DNA of 64,000 nt from Amycolatopsis lurida (GTDB lineage Bacteria > Actinomycetota > Actinomycetes > Mycobacteriales > Pseudonocardiaceae): contig NZ_FNTA01000003.1 in the NCBI RefSeq assembly GCF_900105055.1, positions 496,001 to 560,000 of the forward strand, written 5' to 3'. Both the position numbers and the translations under genes were made by a program. The notes under the pieces are model-generated. The model did not search any database, had not been told where the DNA came from, and saw only the letters and a list, made by a program, of their open reading frames with translations. Below, in pieces: positions 41,894 through 50,372 of the stretch; the first letter of the stretch is position 1, and each line of letters begins with the position of its first letter.

Positions 41894-42752
41894 GCGCGCC
41901 GGGGATGCAGGTGACGTCGAGCGGCAGCCTGCCCAGCGGCTCGCCGTCGGCGTAAACGGGCAGGTCGCCGCCCGCCAGATGGATCTGACTGGCTTTGAGG
42001 ACCCGCACCGCCGGGTGGCCGATGTGGTCTCCCGACCGCACACCGGGCAGCATGCGGAGCAGGTCGCGCCGGGTCGCGTCGCCGACGACGGTGACGTCGA
42101 ACAGGCCGTCTGCGGGGTCCGCGCCGGGGCAGATCGGCATGCCACCACCGTAGAACGGGGTGTTGCCGACGGCGATCATGGTGGCGTCGAGTTCGATCGT
42201 CTCGACGTCGGTGCGGAGCACGACCGGCCGGGGCCGGAACGCGGCGAGTTCGGCCAGGATCGCGACGTCGTAGCGGCGCGGGCCGCGAGGCCAGGTCAGC
42301 CGGTTGGCTCGTTCGGTGACCAGGGCGTCGAAGCCCGAGCACAGCACCGTGGCGAACCATTCGCCACCCGCCCGGCCGAGGTCGATCCGCCGTCGTTTTC
42401 CCTCCGCGATCCGCCTCGCGACGAGATCGGCGGCGGCGTGCGGCCGGTCGGGGATGCCGAGCGCCCTGGCGAAGTCGTTGCCGGTGCCCGCGGGGACGAG
42501 CCCGAGTGCGACACCGGATTCCGCGCAGAACTGCACGCCTTGGTGCGCCGCCCCGTCACCGCCGAGGACGACGAGGACGTCCAGCCCGGCCGCACGCGAG
42601 TCGGTCATCAGCGCGCGGGATTCCTCGACCGTATGGGCGACGAGGACGTCGAGCCGGTCCACGACGGGCCGCAGCCGCGCCGCGACCGACTCCATCAGCC
42701 GTCCCGCGGCCCCGTCACCGGAGGCGGGGTGGACGGCCAGCGCCGCGTGCAT
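41877..42752 (-). CDS. Diacylglycerol/lipid kinase (YegS/DagK family)
   Basis: 291 residues. ATP-dependent lipid kinase: VVLGGDGAAHQGVQF is the DAGK nucleotide loop, VPAGTGNDFARALG the second signature, and the C-terminal beta domain ends PVYADGEPLGRLPLDVTCIP. Phosphorylates diacylglycerol or a related lipid to recycle phospholipid. It begins 7 bases after the tatC stop, so it is the last gene of the tatA-tatC-dagK run. Confidence 0.9.
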   Translation of the reverse strand: MHAALAVHPASGDGAAGRLMESVAARLRPVVDRLDVLVAHTVEESRALMTDSRAAGLDVLVVLGGDGAAHQGVQFCAESGVALGLVPAGTGNDFARALGIPDRPHAAADLVARRIAEGKRRRIDLGRAGGEWFATVLCSGFDALVTERANRLTWPRGPRRYDVAILAELAAFRPRPVVLRTDVETIELDATMIAVGNTPFYGGGMPICPGADPADGLFDVTVVGDATRRDLLRMLPGVRSGDHIGHPAVRVLKASQIHLAGGDLPVYADGEPLGRLPLDVTCIPGALTVVG

Positions 42753-42759
42753 CCCCGGC

Positions 42760-43731
42760 TCAGGTGACGTCGTCGGTGCTGGTGCGCTTGCCGTTCGTGG
42801 CGGCCGACGGTTCCTCGTCGATGGTGCTCGGCGTGTAGTCGAACGGCGCGGCCTCGTCGTCGTCGAGCTGGTCCCAGCCCTCGGTGCCGCGTTCCTTGTC
42901 GAGCTTGCGGTCGTGGAAGCGCGCGATCTGGATGGAGAGCTCCAGGAGCACCACCAGCGCGCCGGCCAGGGCGAGCATCGAGAACGGGTCCGAACCCGGC
43001 GTCGCGAACGCGGCGAACACGAACACGACCATGATCAGGCCGCGGCGCCACTTCTTCAGCGTCTGGTACTTGAGGACGCCGACGCGGTTCAGCATCACCA
43101 CGAACAGCGGGAGTTCGAAACTGACGCCGAAGATCAGCAGCAGCGACAGGATGAACGAGATGTACTTGTCACCGGTGAGGGCGGTGATGAACTGGTCGCC
43201 ACCGAAGTTCATCAGCAGCTCGAGAGCGTGCGGGATGAGCAGGTACGCCAGGACGGCGCCGGCGGCGAAGAGGATCGACGCGAAGAAGACGAAGGTGAGC
43301 GCGTACTTGCGCTCCTTCGAGTAGAGACCGGGCGCGATGAACGCCCAGATCTGGTAGAGCCACAACGGGGCGAGCAGCACCGCGCCCGCGGCGAGACCCA
43401 CCTTCAGCTGGATCATGAAGGCTTCGAACGGAACCGTCTGAAGCAGCTGGCAAGGACCATCGGGCGTGCCGCCGAGCCTGCGCTGGTACGGGATGCCGCA
43501 GTACGGGCCGGTCATGATCTGGCCGAGCGACGGGATCGGGCCCACCTTGGTCTGGAACCAGATGAAGCCGATGATCCCGCCCGCCAGGATGGCGAGCAGC
43601 GCGAAGCCCAGACGGCGCCGGAACTCGTAGATGTGCTCGATGAGCGTCATCGTGCCGTCGGGGTTGGCCCGACGGCTGCGCTTGCGCCGCTTCGAACCGC
43701 GGCGCTCCTCACCGGAGGCGGAATCCGCCAC
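42760..43731 (-). CDS. tatC: Sec-independent protein translocase TatC
   Basis: 323 residues with six membrane segments. It is the receptor for twin-arginine signal peptides, forming the export complex with TatA. Landmarks: IEHIYEFRRRLG at the N-terminus, the periplasmic QTVPFEAFMIQLKVG, YQIWAFIAPGLY and ATPGSDPFSMLALAG. An Arg/Lys-rich N-terminal extension and a long acidic C-terminal tail are actinobacterial features. GTG start at 43731. Lies downstream of tatA, with a hairpin between. Confidence 0.96.
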   Translation of the reverse strand: MADSASGEERRGSKRRKRSRRANPDGTMTLIEHIYEFRRRLGFALLAILAGGIIGFIWFQTKVGPIPSLGQIMTGPYCGIPYQRRLGGTPDGPCQLLQTVPFEAFMIQLKVGLAAGAVLLAPLWLYQIWAFIAPGLYSKERKYALTFVFFASILFAAGAVLAYLLIPHALELLMNFGGDQFITALTGDKYISFILSLLLIFGVSFELPLFVVMLNRVGVLKYQTLKKWRRGLIMVVFVFAAFATPGSDPFSMLALAGALVVLLELSIQIARFHDRKLDKERGTEGWDQLDDDEAAPFDYTPSTIDEEPSAATNGKRTSTDDVT

Positions 43732-43760
43732 TGGACAGTCCGTTCTCGTCAGGGTCCACC

Positions 43761-43790
43761 ATGAGCGCGCCGGTACTTCGGCGCGCTCAT
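43761..43790. terminator. Hairpin in the tatA-tatC spacer
   Basis: Perfect 12-base arms ATGAGCGCGCCG and CGGCGCGCTCAT with a 6-base loop, midway between tatA stop and tatC start. Could partially terminate or protect mRNA so that TatA exceeds TatC. Confidence 0.55.
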
Positions 43791-43826
43791 CCGCGAACAG
43801 GCTCCGCTTGGCTAACTAAAGACCGC

Positions 43827-44159
43827 TCAGCTGGCGTTCTTCTGCGCCTGCTCGGCCGGAGCGGGCGCGGCGGCCTGCTGCTTCTTGAGCTCGTCGAGCT
43901 GACGCTGGAGGTCGGCGACCTGCTTGTCCTGCGCGGTCGCGGCGGGCGCGGGCGTGGTGGCCTGCGGCAGCTGCTTGGTCTCGACCTCTTCGGCCTCGGC
44001 GGCCTTGTCCTTGTCTCCGGCCATGTCCTTGGTCTCGGCCTTGAAGATCTTCATGGACTTGCCGATGGACCGCGCGGCGTCCGGAAGCCTCTTGGCGCCG
44101 AACAGCAGAACAACGACGAGCACCAGGATGATGATGTGCCACGGCTGCAGCGCGTTCAT
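43827..44159 (-). CDS. tatA: Sec-independent protein translocase TatA
   Basis: 110 residues: N-terminal membrane segment ([20 protein letters not shown]) with the invariant FG hinge, an amphipathic helix ([18 protein letters not shown]) and an Ala/Pro/Gln-rich tail with a short coiled coil ([15 protein letters not shown]). Forms the protein-conducting oligomer with TatC. AAGGAGG eight bases upstream of ATG. First gene of the Tat run. Confidence 0.96.
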   Translation of the reverse strand: MNALQPWHIIILVLVVVLLFGAKRLPDAARSIGKSMKIFKAETKDMAGDKDKAAEAEEVETKQLPQATTPAPAATAQDKQVADLQRQLDELKKQQAAAPAPAEQAQKNAS

Positions 44160-44197
44160 CGTTTGCGGCCTCCTTCTCGAGTCTCTCAGATGTGATG

Positions 44198-44407
44198 TTA
44201 CCGGTCTTCGAGCCCACGTCGTTGCGCGATCGCCACGCGCAGCGCGGCCGACCGGGCGCGAAGGAGCCCTGTCCGTTTTCGGGTGTTCGTAGCCACCATG
44301 CTCATCGTATGGGTGAGTACGCGCAAGACTCTGCGTAATTTGATGAGCAGAACAAAGAGCAGGATCAGCCCGGCGACGGCGAGCGCGATGCTCGGCAGGT
44401 ACGACAC
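44198..44407 (-). CDS. Small membrane protein
   Basis: 69 residues from GTG 44407. One hydrophobic segment ([21 protein letters not shown]) followed by a basic cytoplasmic stretch ([26 protein letters not shown]). Lies between pafC and tatA, 9 bases after pafC, so it is likely co-transcribed. I do not recognise a family; it is included because of the strong membrane segment and tight spacing. Confidence 0.55.
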   Translation of the reverse strand: MSYLPSIALAVAGLILLFVLLIKLRRVLRVLTHTMSMVATNTRKRTGLLRARSAALRVAIAQRRGLEDR

Positions 44408-44416
44408 GGCGTCACC

Positions 44417-45394
44417 CTACTGCTCGTAGGTTGACGTTAGGTGACGAGCCCGGGCCAGCGCGTCGGCCGCCCGGCGACGAACAGCCTCTCCGAGCGCGAG
44501 CGGGCTTTCGACCTGCGCGTCTCCGCCCAGTCCCAGGATGAGGCGGACCATCCACGACTCGTCGGCGTACCGCATCCGGATGCGCAGCCGTCCGCCGTCG
44601 AGCTCGTCGAGCTCCTCGCAGGGGTAGTACTCGGCTACCCAGCGTGCGTCGGGGTCGAGGACGAGAACGGCTTCCTGCTGATCGGGACGCGGGCGGAAAA
44701 CACCATCGGAAATGTCAGTGGGCCGCGCGTGCGCCGGCGGGACGGCGGGTTCGTCGAGCACGGTGAGCTCGTCGATCCGGTCGAGCCGGAACAGCCGGAC
44801 GTCCTCGGCGCGGCGGCACCACGCTTCGAGGTAGCCGACCGCCTGCACGATGAGCAGCCGCATCGGATCGACGGTGCGTTCGGTGATCTCGTCCTTCGAC
44901 GCGGTGTAGTACCGGATCCGCAACGCGCGCTTCGCGGTGAGAGCGGCCCGGACGGCTTCGCGAGTGCCTGCGGTCTTCTTGCCTTCCCGCACTCCCCCGC
45001 CGACGACGATCCCCGACGGCTGGGCCTGCCCCGCGGCGACCTCGATCTTCGCGATGGCGCGGCGGACCGCGTCGGCGTCGACGACTCCGGGCGTCTCGGC
45101 CAACGCGCGCAGCGCGACGAGCATGGCCGTCGCCTCGCCGCCGGTGAGCCGCAGCGGACGGTTCATCCCGGCGTCGTGCGTGACGACGATCGTGTCGCCT
45201 TCGAAGGAGAGGTCGATCAGGTCTCCGGGGCCGTAGCCGGGCAGCCCGCACATCCACAGCAGTTCGAGGTCCTTGCGCAGCTGCTTGGGCGTGACGTCGA
45301 AGTCGTGGGCGGCGTCGTCGATCTTGATCCCGGGCCGCGCGAGGAGATACGGCACGAGCGCGAGCAGCCGCGGCATCCGTCCGGTGGTGCTCAT
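44417..45394 (-). CDS. pafC: WYL-domain regulator PafC
   Basis: 325 residues: N-terminal winged helix (LALVPYLLARPGIKIDDAAHDF), then a WYL ligand-binding domain (RALRIRYYTASKDEITERTVDP ... YLEAWCRRAEDVRLFRLDRI) and WCX C-terminal part. With PafB it forms the heterodimer that activates the LexA/RecA-independent DNA-damage response in mycobacteria. ATGA overlap with pafB ensures equal production. Confidence 0.95.
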   Translation of the reverse strand: MSTTGRMPRLLALVPYLLARPGIKIDDAAHDFDVTPKQLRKDLELLWMCGLPGYGPGDLIDLSFEGDTIVVTHDAGMNRPLRLTGGEATAMLVALRALAETPGVVDADAVRRAIAKIEVAAGQAQPSGIVVGGGVREGKKTAGTREAVRAALTAKRALRIRYYTASKDEITERTVDPMRLLIVQAVGYLEAWCRRAEDVRLFRLDRIDELTVLDEPAVPPAHARPTDISDGVFRPRPDQQEAVLVLDPDARWVAEYYPCEELDELDGGRLRIRMRYADESWMVRLILGLGGDAQVESPLALGEAVRRRAADALARARHLTSTYEQ

Positions 45395-46371
45395 CGGGCA
45401 CCACCGGCGTGCGCGATGGCTTCGAGGCGGCTGAAGACCGACTTCGCGAGTACCTCGGGTTCGAGGACGAGGACGTCAGGCCCGTGCGCGGTGAGCCAGT
45501 CGGCGGCGGATTCGGGGTAGTACAGCTCGATCTCCACGAGATCGCCTTCTTCTCCCCCGGCGTCGCTTCGGCCGACCACCCGGCCGCGGCGACGGACCCC
45601 GGCGGCCCGGCCGTCGGCGACCCAGACACTGGCGGTGGTCGGCGCGGACGGGTCCTCGCCACTGCTGGCGGAGACCATCCGCAACAGGTTGACGCCTTCC
45701 GGACGTTCGACGACGCCGGTCTCCCCGAAGGCGGCGACCTTCCCGGTCACGCGCGAGAGGCGGAAGCACCGGGGCGCGCCACGGTCCCTGTCGTGCCCGA
45801 CGACGTACCAGCGGCCCCGCCACGACACCACGCCCCACGGTTCGAGGGTGCGGATCTTGCGTTCGGCCGAACCGCTGCGGCGGTACTCGAAACGCACCGC
45901 CTGCCCGGCTTGGACGGCGGCGAGCAACGGGCCGAACGCCGGTTCGGCGCGGACGCGGGGCTCGACGACGGTCGGGGCGTGGTCGTCGACCTCGACCCCG
46001 GCGGCGCGGAGTTTCACCAGTGCGCCTTGCGCCTCACCGGTCAGTTCCGGGGAATCCCAGAGCCGGACGGCGAGGCCGACCGCGGTCGCCTCGTCGGGCG
46101 CCAGGTCGATCTCGCCGAGTTCGTAGTCGCGGCGCGCGATGCGGTAGCCGTCGATCGCGTCGAACGCAGAGTTGCGGCCGGTCTCCAGCGGGATGCCGAG
46201 TTCGCGCAGTTCGGTCTTGTCGCGCTCGAACATGCGGAAGTACGCCTCGTCGCTGGCCGCGTCGGCGTACCCGGGCACGATGCCCCGGATCCGCTCGGCG
46301 GTGAGGTACTGCCGGGTGGACAGGAGGGCCAGAACCAGGTTGACCAGACGTTCGGCGCGTGCGGTGGACAC
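45391..46371 (-). CDS. pafB: WYL-domain regulator PafB
   Basis: 326 residues with the same architecture as PafC: N-terminal winged helix (LVNLVLALLSTRQYLTAERI), WYL domain (ERKIRTLEPWGVVSWRGRWY, VVGHDRDRGAPRCFRLSR) and WCX. Partner of PafC in transcription activation after DNA damage. GTG 46371 sits six bases after TAGGGT, so the mRNA is likely leaderless. Classic pafA-pafB-pafC order is interrupted here by about 5.5 kb of other genes between pafA and pafB. Confidence 0.95.
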   Translation of the reverse strand: MSTARAERLVNLVLALLSTRQYLTAERIRGIVPGYADAASDEAYFRMFERDKTELRELGIPLETGRNSAFDAIDGYRIARRDYELGEIDLAPDEATAVGLAVRLWDSPELTGEAQGALVKLRAAGVEVDDHAPTVVEPRVRAEPAFGPLLAAVQAGQAVRFEYRRSGSAERKIRTLEPWGVVSWRGRWYVVGHDRDRGAPRCFRLSRVTGKVAAFGETGVVERPEGVNLLRMVSASSGEDPSAPTTASVWVADGRAAGVRRRGRVVGRSDAGGEEGDLVEIELYYPESAADWLTAHGPDVLVLEPEVLAKSVFSRLEAIAHAGGAR

Positions 46372-46380
46372 CCGGCTACC

Positions 46381-46812
46381 CTAGCCCGCGCCGTCGGACC
46401 CGATGGTGAGAGCCGCCGATCGCGCGTCGTAACGATCCCTGGCGGTCTCGACCTCGTCGAACCTGGTCTCGGCCCAGTCCTTGATCCCGGCCAGCAACTG
46501 CCGGAGGCTCCGGCCGAGTTCGGTCAGTTCGTAGTCCACCCGGACCGGCACGCAAGCGGTGACCGTGCGGGTCAGGAGTCCATCCCGCTCAAGGGTCCGC
46601 AGGGTCTGCGTGAGCATTTTCTGGCTGACGCCCGCAATCCGGCGCGAGAGGTCGCTGTAGCGCCGGGGCCCGTCGCCGAGGGCGACGAGGACGAGGCTGA
46701 CCCATTTTCCCGAGACCTCGTCGAGCAGCTTCCGGGCGGGACAGGCCGCGAGGTAGGCGTCGTAGGCCCGCTTCTGTTCGTCCCGGCGTTCCTGTGCCGT
46801 GCGCGTGACCAC
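46381..46812 (-). CDS. HxlR family transcriptional regulator
   Basis: 143 residues from GTG 46812: CPARKLLDEVSGKWVSLVLVAL then RYSDLSRRIAGVSQKMLTQTLR and the wing LERDGLLTRTV. One N-terminal Cys (AACPARK) could sense redox or electrophiles, as in HypR/QorR regulators. Divergent from a quinone-oxidoreductase-type gene, so it is probably a QorR-like repressor of it. ATG 46881 in the same frame was rejected since it would place the operator region inside the gene. Confidence 0.87.
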   Translation of the reverse strand: MVTRTAQERRDEQKRAYDAYLAACPARKLLDEVSGKWVSLVLVALGDGPRRYSDLSRRIAGVSQKMLTQTLRTLERDGLLTRTVTACVPVRVDYELTELGRSLRQLLAGIKDWAETRFDEVETARDRYDARSAALTIGSDGAG

Positions 46813-46838
46813 GGTGCGCGTACCTCCGCGTGGGCTGG

Positions 46839-46852
46839 GCACCTCGAGGTGC
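46839..46852. promoter_or_regulatory. Palindrome between HxlR and oxidoreductase genes
   Basis: GCACCTCGAGGTGC, a perfect 14-base palindrome. A second possible site, GTACTT-N10-GTAAC, follows at 46852-46874. Probable operator for the divergent HxlR regulator. Confidence 0.5.
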
Positions 46853-46917
46853 GTACTTCCCGAAGGAGAGTAACTCCCCATACGTTCGCGGGGAACGATC
46901 CCCTCCAAGGAGAAACG

Positions 46918-47856
46918 ATGCGCGCAGTGGTGGTCCGCCGGTTCGGCGGCCCGGAAGTCCTGGAATTCGCCGACGTCCCGGTACCCGCGCCGGGGCCGGG
47001 TCAGGTGCGAGTGAAGGTGGCCGCGGCCGGGGTCAACCCGGTCGACGCCGGGACCCGGTCGGGTTTCCTGACCGAAGCGGGGATCGTCCCGCCACGTGAC
47101 GTGCTCGGCATCGGCTGGGATGTCGCCGGGACGGTCGATGCCGTGGGCGACGGCGTGACCGGGTTCGCCGCGGGTGACAGCGTGATCGGTCTGCTGGACC
47201 GGCCGTCGGCGGCGCTCGGCACGTACGCCGATTTCGTCGTCCTCGACGCCGACGTGGTCGCCGCCGCCCCGCGGACGGTGTCTCTCGTGGAGGCCGCGAC
47301 CTTGCCACTGAACGGTCTCACCGCGGTCCAGGCCCTCGATCTGCTCGACCTGCCACCGGGTGCGACGGTTCTGGTGACGGGCGCGGCGGGAGCCGTCGGC
47401 GGCTACGCGGTCGCCTTGGCCAAGGCGAGGGGTTTCCGCGTGGTGGCGGTCGCCGGCGCGGCCGACGAGGCACTGGTTCGCGGGTTCGGCGCGGAGATTT
47501 TCGTGCCCCGGGGCGATTTCCTCGCCGATCGCGTGCGGGCGGTGATCCCCGGCGGCGTCGATGCGGCCCTCGACACGGCACTGCTCGGGCTCGACGCGTT
47601 GGACGCGGTGGCGAATCGTGGCCGGTTCGTCGTGTTCGCCGCCGGAGCCGCTCCGATTCCGTTGCGAGGCATCAAGGTCGAGCACGTCTGGATAGCCGCC
47701 GACGGAGCGGCGCTCGCCAGGCTGGTGACCTTGGTCGACGACGGCACGCTGCCCCTCCGGGTCGCGGACACCTTGCCCTTGGCCGAGGCGGCGAAGGCAC
47801 ACGAACGGCTGGCGGAGGGTGGACACCGCGGCAGACTGGTCCTGACCATCGAATAA
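46918..47856 (+). CDS. NADP-dependent oxidoreductase (quinone oxidoreductase/MDR type)
   Basis: 312 residues, zinc-free medium-chain dehydrogenase: GroES-like domain (VRRFGGPEVLEFADVPVPAP, AAAGVNPVDAG) and Rossmann domain with VLVTGAAGAVGGYAVALAKA binding NADPH. Reduces quinones or reactive enones; likely induced by electrophiles through the divergent HxlR. AAGGAG before the ATG. The frame is open far upstream, but the GroES start fixes the N-terminus. Confidence 0.93.
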   Translation: MRAVVVRRFGGPEVLEFADVPVPAPGPGQVRVKVAAAGVNPVDAGTRSGFLTEAGIVPPRDVLGIGWDVAGTVDAVGDGVTGFAAGDSVIGLLDRPSAALGTYADFVVLDADVVAAAPRTVSLVEAATLPLNGLTAVQALDLLDLPPGATVLVTGAAGAVGGYAVALAKARGFRVVAVAGAADEALVRGFGAEIFVPRGDFLADRVRAVIPGGVDAALDTALLGLDALDAVANRGRFVVFAAGAAPIPLRGIKVEHVWIAADGAALARLVTLVDDGTLPLRVADTLPLAEAAKAHERLAEGGHRGRLVLTIE

Positions 47857-47857
47857 G

Positions 47858-47893
47858 TTGACGCTTAATTAAGCCTACGGTTATCTTCGCATC
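47858..47893 (+). promoter_or_regulatory. Promoter with embedded palindrome
   Basis: TTGACG (47858-47863), spacer 18, TATCTT (47882-47887), then six bases to the ATG of the SRPBCC gene: a leaderless promoter. GCTTAATTAAGC (47863-47874), a perfect palindrome, sits between the boxes where a repressor would block polymerase. Confidence 0.65.
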
Positions 47894-48346
47894 ATGGACA
47901 ACGAAGAGACCCGGCTCGAACTCCGGCGTGAGTACCCGGACCCGATCGAGGACGTCTGGTCGGCGCTCACCGAGTCCGAGCGGACGGCCCGCTGGATCGG
48001 CACCTGGACGGGAGAAGGCGGGGTCGGCAACACGATCATGCTGTCGATGACCGCCGAAGAAGGCTCCGAGCCGGGTCCCGCCGTCATCCGCGAATGCGAT
48101 CCGCCGAAACGGCTCGTCATGGATCTGCACAACACCGGCGAGCCGACCTGGCGAGTGGAGCTGACCCTGACGCCGCGCGCCGACGGAACAGTGCTCGACT
48201 TCGTGCACCGAATGCCCAAACCCGAGTGGGACACCTCGGACATCGCCAAGGGCTGGCACTTCTACCTCGACCGGCTCGGCGCTTCCCTCGCCGGCGAACC
48301 GGTGCCCGAATGGGACGGCTACACGCCGCCTAGTTTGGAGGCATGA
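47894..48346 (+). CDS. SRPBCC (AHSA1) family protein
   Basis: 150 residues. START-like hydrophobic ligand cavity: REYPDPIEDVWSALTESERTARW at the N-terminus is the hallmark of AHSA1 proteins (REYPDPIEDVWSALT). Often paired with an ArsR regulator; none is adjacent. Its stop overlaps the SDR gene (ATGA at 48343), so both are translated together. Ligand unknown. Confidence 0.88.
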   Translation: MDNEETRLELRREYPDPIEDVWSALTESERTARWIGTWTGEGGVGNTIMLSMTAEEGSEPGPAVIRECDPPKRLVMDLHNTGEPTWRVELTLTPRADGTVLDFVHRMPKPEWDTSDIAKGWHFYLDRLGASLAGEPVPEWDGYTPPSLEA

Positions 48347-49041
48347 ACGATCGAGTACTGCTGATCACCGGCGCTTCCCGCGGCCTCGGCGCGGCCACCG
48401 CTCGCCGGGCCGCGGCGGCCGGATTCCGGCTGGCACTGCTCTCCCGCGACCGCGAGGCACTGCTCCCACTCGTCGCCGAACTGGGCGAGGATCGCACCCT
48501 CGCGGTCGCGGCGGACGTCACCGAGTGGGAATCGCTGTCCGCGGCCGTCGAGACGGTGAAGGACACCTTCGGCCGCCTGGACGCGGTGTTCGCCAACGCC
48601 GGGCAAAGCGTCGTCGTCTCGTTCTTCGGCGAAGGCGGCGCGGACCCCGAACAGTGGCGGGACATGGTGCTGACGAACGTCTACGGCACCGCCCTCACCG
48701 CGCGGGCGACCCTTCCGTCACTGGCGGAATCGAAGGGGCACCTCGTGCTCACCGGCTCGGTCGCCGGGCGCTATCACCGCCCGGGGAACCTCTATTCGGC
48801 GACGAAATGGGCGGTGACCGGGCTCGCCGGATCCATCCGCGAGGAGGCCGTCGGGACCGGCGTGCGGGTCACCGTCGTGCAGCCTGGCCTGGTCGACACC
48901 TCGATGATCCCCGAGGACTCGAAATCCAAGCCGAAACTGGACCCCGACGACGTCGCGAGGGCGGTGCTCTTCACATTGGAGCAGCCGCCCTCGGTCGACG
49001 TCAACGAGATCGTGGTCCGCCCGACCGGCCAGGTCCGCTAG
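48343..49041 (+). CDS. Short-chain dehydrogenase/reductase
   Basis: 232 residues, classical SDR: cofactor loop TGASRGLGAATA, NAG in FANAGQ, catalytic Ser in LTGSVAGRYH and YSATK (Tyr, Lys). Arg in the loop region suggests NADP(H). Oxidises or reduces a small alcohol/ketone. Coupled to the SRPBCC gene and driven from the same leaderless promoter. Confidence 0.93.
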   Translation: MNDRVLLITGASRGLGAATARRAAAAGFRLALLSRDREALLPLVAELGEDRTLAVAADVTEWESLSAAVETVKDTFGRLDAVFANAGQSVVVSFFGEGGADPEQWRDMVLTNVYGTALTARATLPSLAESKGHLVLTGSVAGRYHRPGNLYSATKWAVTGLAGSIREEAVGTGVRVTVVQPGLVDTSMIPEDSKSKPKLDPDDVARAVLFTLEQPPSVDVNEIVVRPTGQVR

Positions 49042-49437
49042 CGCCACCGTGCATGATGTGCCGGTGGGACGACTTCCTGTTGACGTGCGTGCTTCATTCC
49101 GGCTCTTCGCGTTCTACTCGGCGAACGGCACCGTTGACGCTACCGGCCGGCCCTCTTCCAGTTCGCTCATCTCTGGAGCAGGTTTTCGCGATCTAGTGCA
49201 ATGTGCTTCAAGTCGATGCGAAAGGCAGTGGATCCGTGCCCACTGCGACCAGAGCTACCGAGCCGAGCCGCCATCCGAGGCCTGGGAGACCGAACTCCAC
49301 GGGCCCTGACGAGCTGGTAGCCGCCGTCCGGCCCTTGGCGCGTGGTGCGGGCACGACCACGGCGAACGGAGGTGAAGGCTTCTTTCACCGCATCAGACGC
49401 GACGAAGGGAGCCTTCACCTCACCACCGACCTCGCAC
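49042..49437. other. Intergenic region with a family B hairpin
   Basis: About 396 bases between the SDR stop and the convergent oxidoreductase stop. Short open frames exist on both strands but show no domain, ribosome-binding site or conserved feature. The only structure is the imperfect hairpin at 49369-49421. Confidence 0.6.
49369..49421. repeat. Family B hairpin, imperfect
   Basis: GAGGTGAAGGC and GCCTTCACCTC pair perfectly at the base; the inner part (CTTTCACCGCATC against GCGACGAAGG) has several mismatches. Located 17 bases beyond the stop of the minus-strand oxidoreductase gene, where a terminator is expected. Confidence 0.65.
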
Positions 49438-50301
49438 CTAGCTCGGCAGCAGCGACTCGGCCAGCCGCCGCCAGTGCGGCATGGCCGACTCGCCGGGTTC
49501 GACGCCGATGACCTGGACGCCGACGTGGTCGGCACCCGCGTCGAGGTGGCCGTGCAGTTTCGCGGTCACGGTGTCGAGGTCGCCCCAGAATACGAGATCG
49601 TCGACGAGCCGGTCGCTGCCTCGGCCGCCGTCGAGGTCGGCTTCGGTGTAGCCGAGGCGGAGGTACTTGGCGACGTTGTACTCCGACGTCAGGTAGCCGT
49701 GCAGATGCTCGCGGGCGATCTCCCGCGCCTTGCCCGGGTCGGTTTCGAACAGCACGGCGTGCTCGACGCCGAGGAAGGCCTTCTCCCCCAGCACTTCCCT
49801 CGCCTGGGCAGTGTGCGACACCGGCACGTGGTAGGTGTGCGCGCCCTCGGACCGGTCACGGGCGAGACCGAGCATCTTCGGCCCGTACGCCGCCAGCAGC
49901 CGCCGGATCGGCTCGGCGGGCGACGGATTCGCGTTGGTGACCGTGTCGAGTTCGTCGAGGTAGTCGTTCATCGCCTCCAACGGCTTGACACCGGGCTGCG
50001 CGCCGCCGAAGCCGAGCCCGAGGACATGCCTGCCCGGGTACGCGTCGGCGAGCAGGAGCGCGGCGCCGTGGACCGACCACGCGCCACGGGAGCCGATCCG
50101 CGCGATCCCGTTGACCACGGCCATGCGTTCGCTGGACGCGAGCAGGAATCCGGCGTGGGTCAGCGCTTCGCGGCCGTCCCGTTCCGGGATCCAGATAGCG
50201 GGCCAGCCGAGTTCGTCCAGTTCCCGCACCGAATCCCGGAGCATGCTCGCGGGCTGATCCTCGAAGTCGAACGTCCAGATCCCGAAACGCCCCAGTTCCA
50301 T
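49438..50301 (-). CDS. LLM class F420-dependent oxidoreductase (TIGR03620-like)
   Basis: 287 residues. Luciferase-like barrel: FGIWTFDFEDQPASMLRDS start, WIPERDGREALTHAG, GRHVLGLGFGGAQPGV and a shortened C-terminus typical of the TIGR03620 group. Probably uses F420. The promoter region holds AACGTATCG half sites, and an ArsR regulator gene lies directly upstream, so the pair forms a regulated unit. Substrate unknown. Confidence 0.87.
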   Translation of the reverse strand: MELGRFGIWTFDFEDQPASMLRDSVRELDELGWPAIWIPERDGREALTHAGFLLASSERMAVVNGIARIGSRGAWSVHGAALLLADAYPGRHVLGLGFGGAQPGVKPLEAMNDYLDELDTVTNANPSPAEPIRRLLAAYGPKMLGLARDRSEGAHTYHVPVSHTAQAREVLGEKAFLGVEHAVLFETDPGKAREIAREHLHGYLTSEYNVAKYLRLGYTEADLDGGRGSDRLVDDLVFWGDLDTVTAKLHGHLDAGADHVGVQVIGVEPGESAMPHWRRLAESLLPS

Positions 50302-50324
50302 CTGTCTCTCCTCAGGTCGAGTCC

Positions 50325-50358
50325 AACGTATCGAAGTATCGCAGATTTCCGATACGTT
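50325..50358. promoter_or_regulatory. ArsR-type operator
   Basis: AACGTATCG (50325-50333) and CGATACGTT (50350-50358) are perfect inverted arms; an extra GTATCG lies between them at 50336-50341. It is in the 71-base gap between the ArsR gene and the oxidoreductase gene. Confidence 0.6.
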
Positions 50359-50372
50359 ATTCCCGGCCGGGT

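Noticed and set aside
45409..46917. Long plus-strand extension upstream of the quinone oxidoreductase
   Set aside because: It is antisense to pafB and HxlR; the oxidoreductase GroES domain and ribosome-binding site fix the start at 46918.
46813..47826. Minus-strand extension upstream of the HxlR gene
   Set aside because: Low-complexity antisense of the oxidoreductase; the regulator domain needs only 46381-46812.
49049..49309. Possible 86-residue gene after the SDR gene
   Set aside because: No ribosome-binding site, no domain and irregular composition; judged non-coding.
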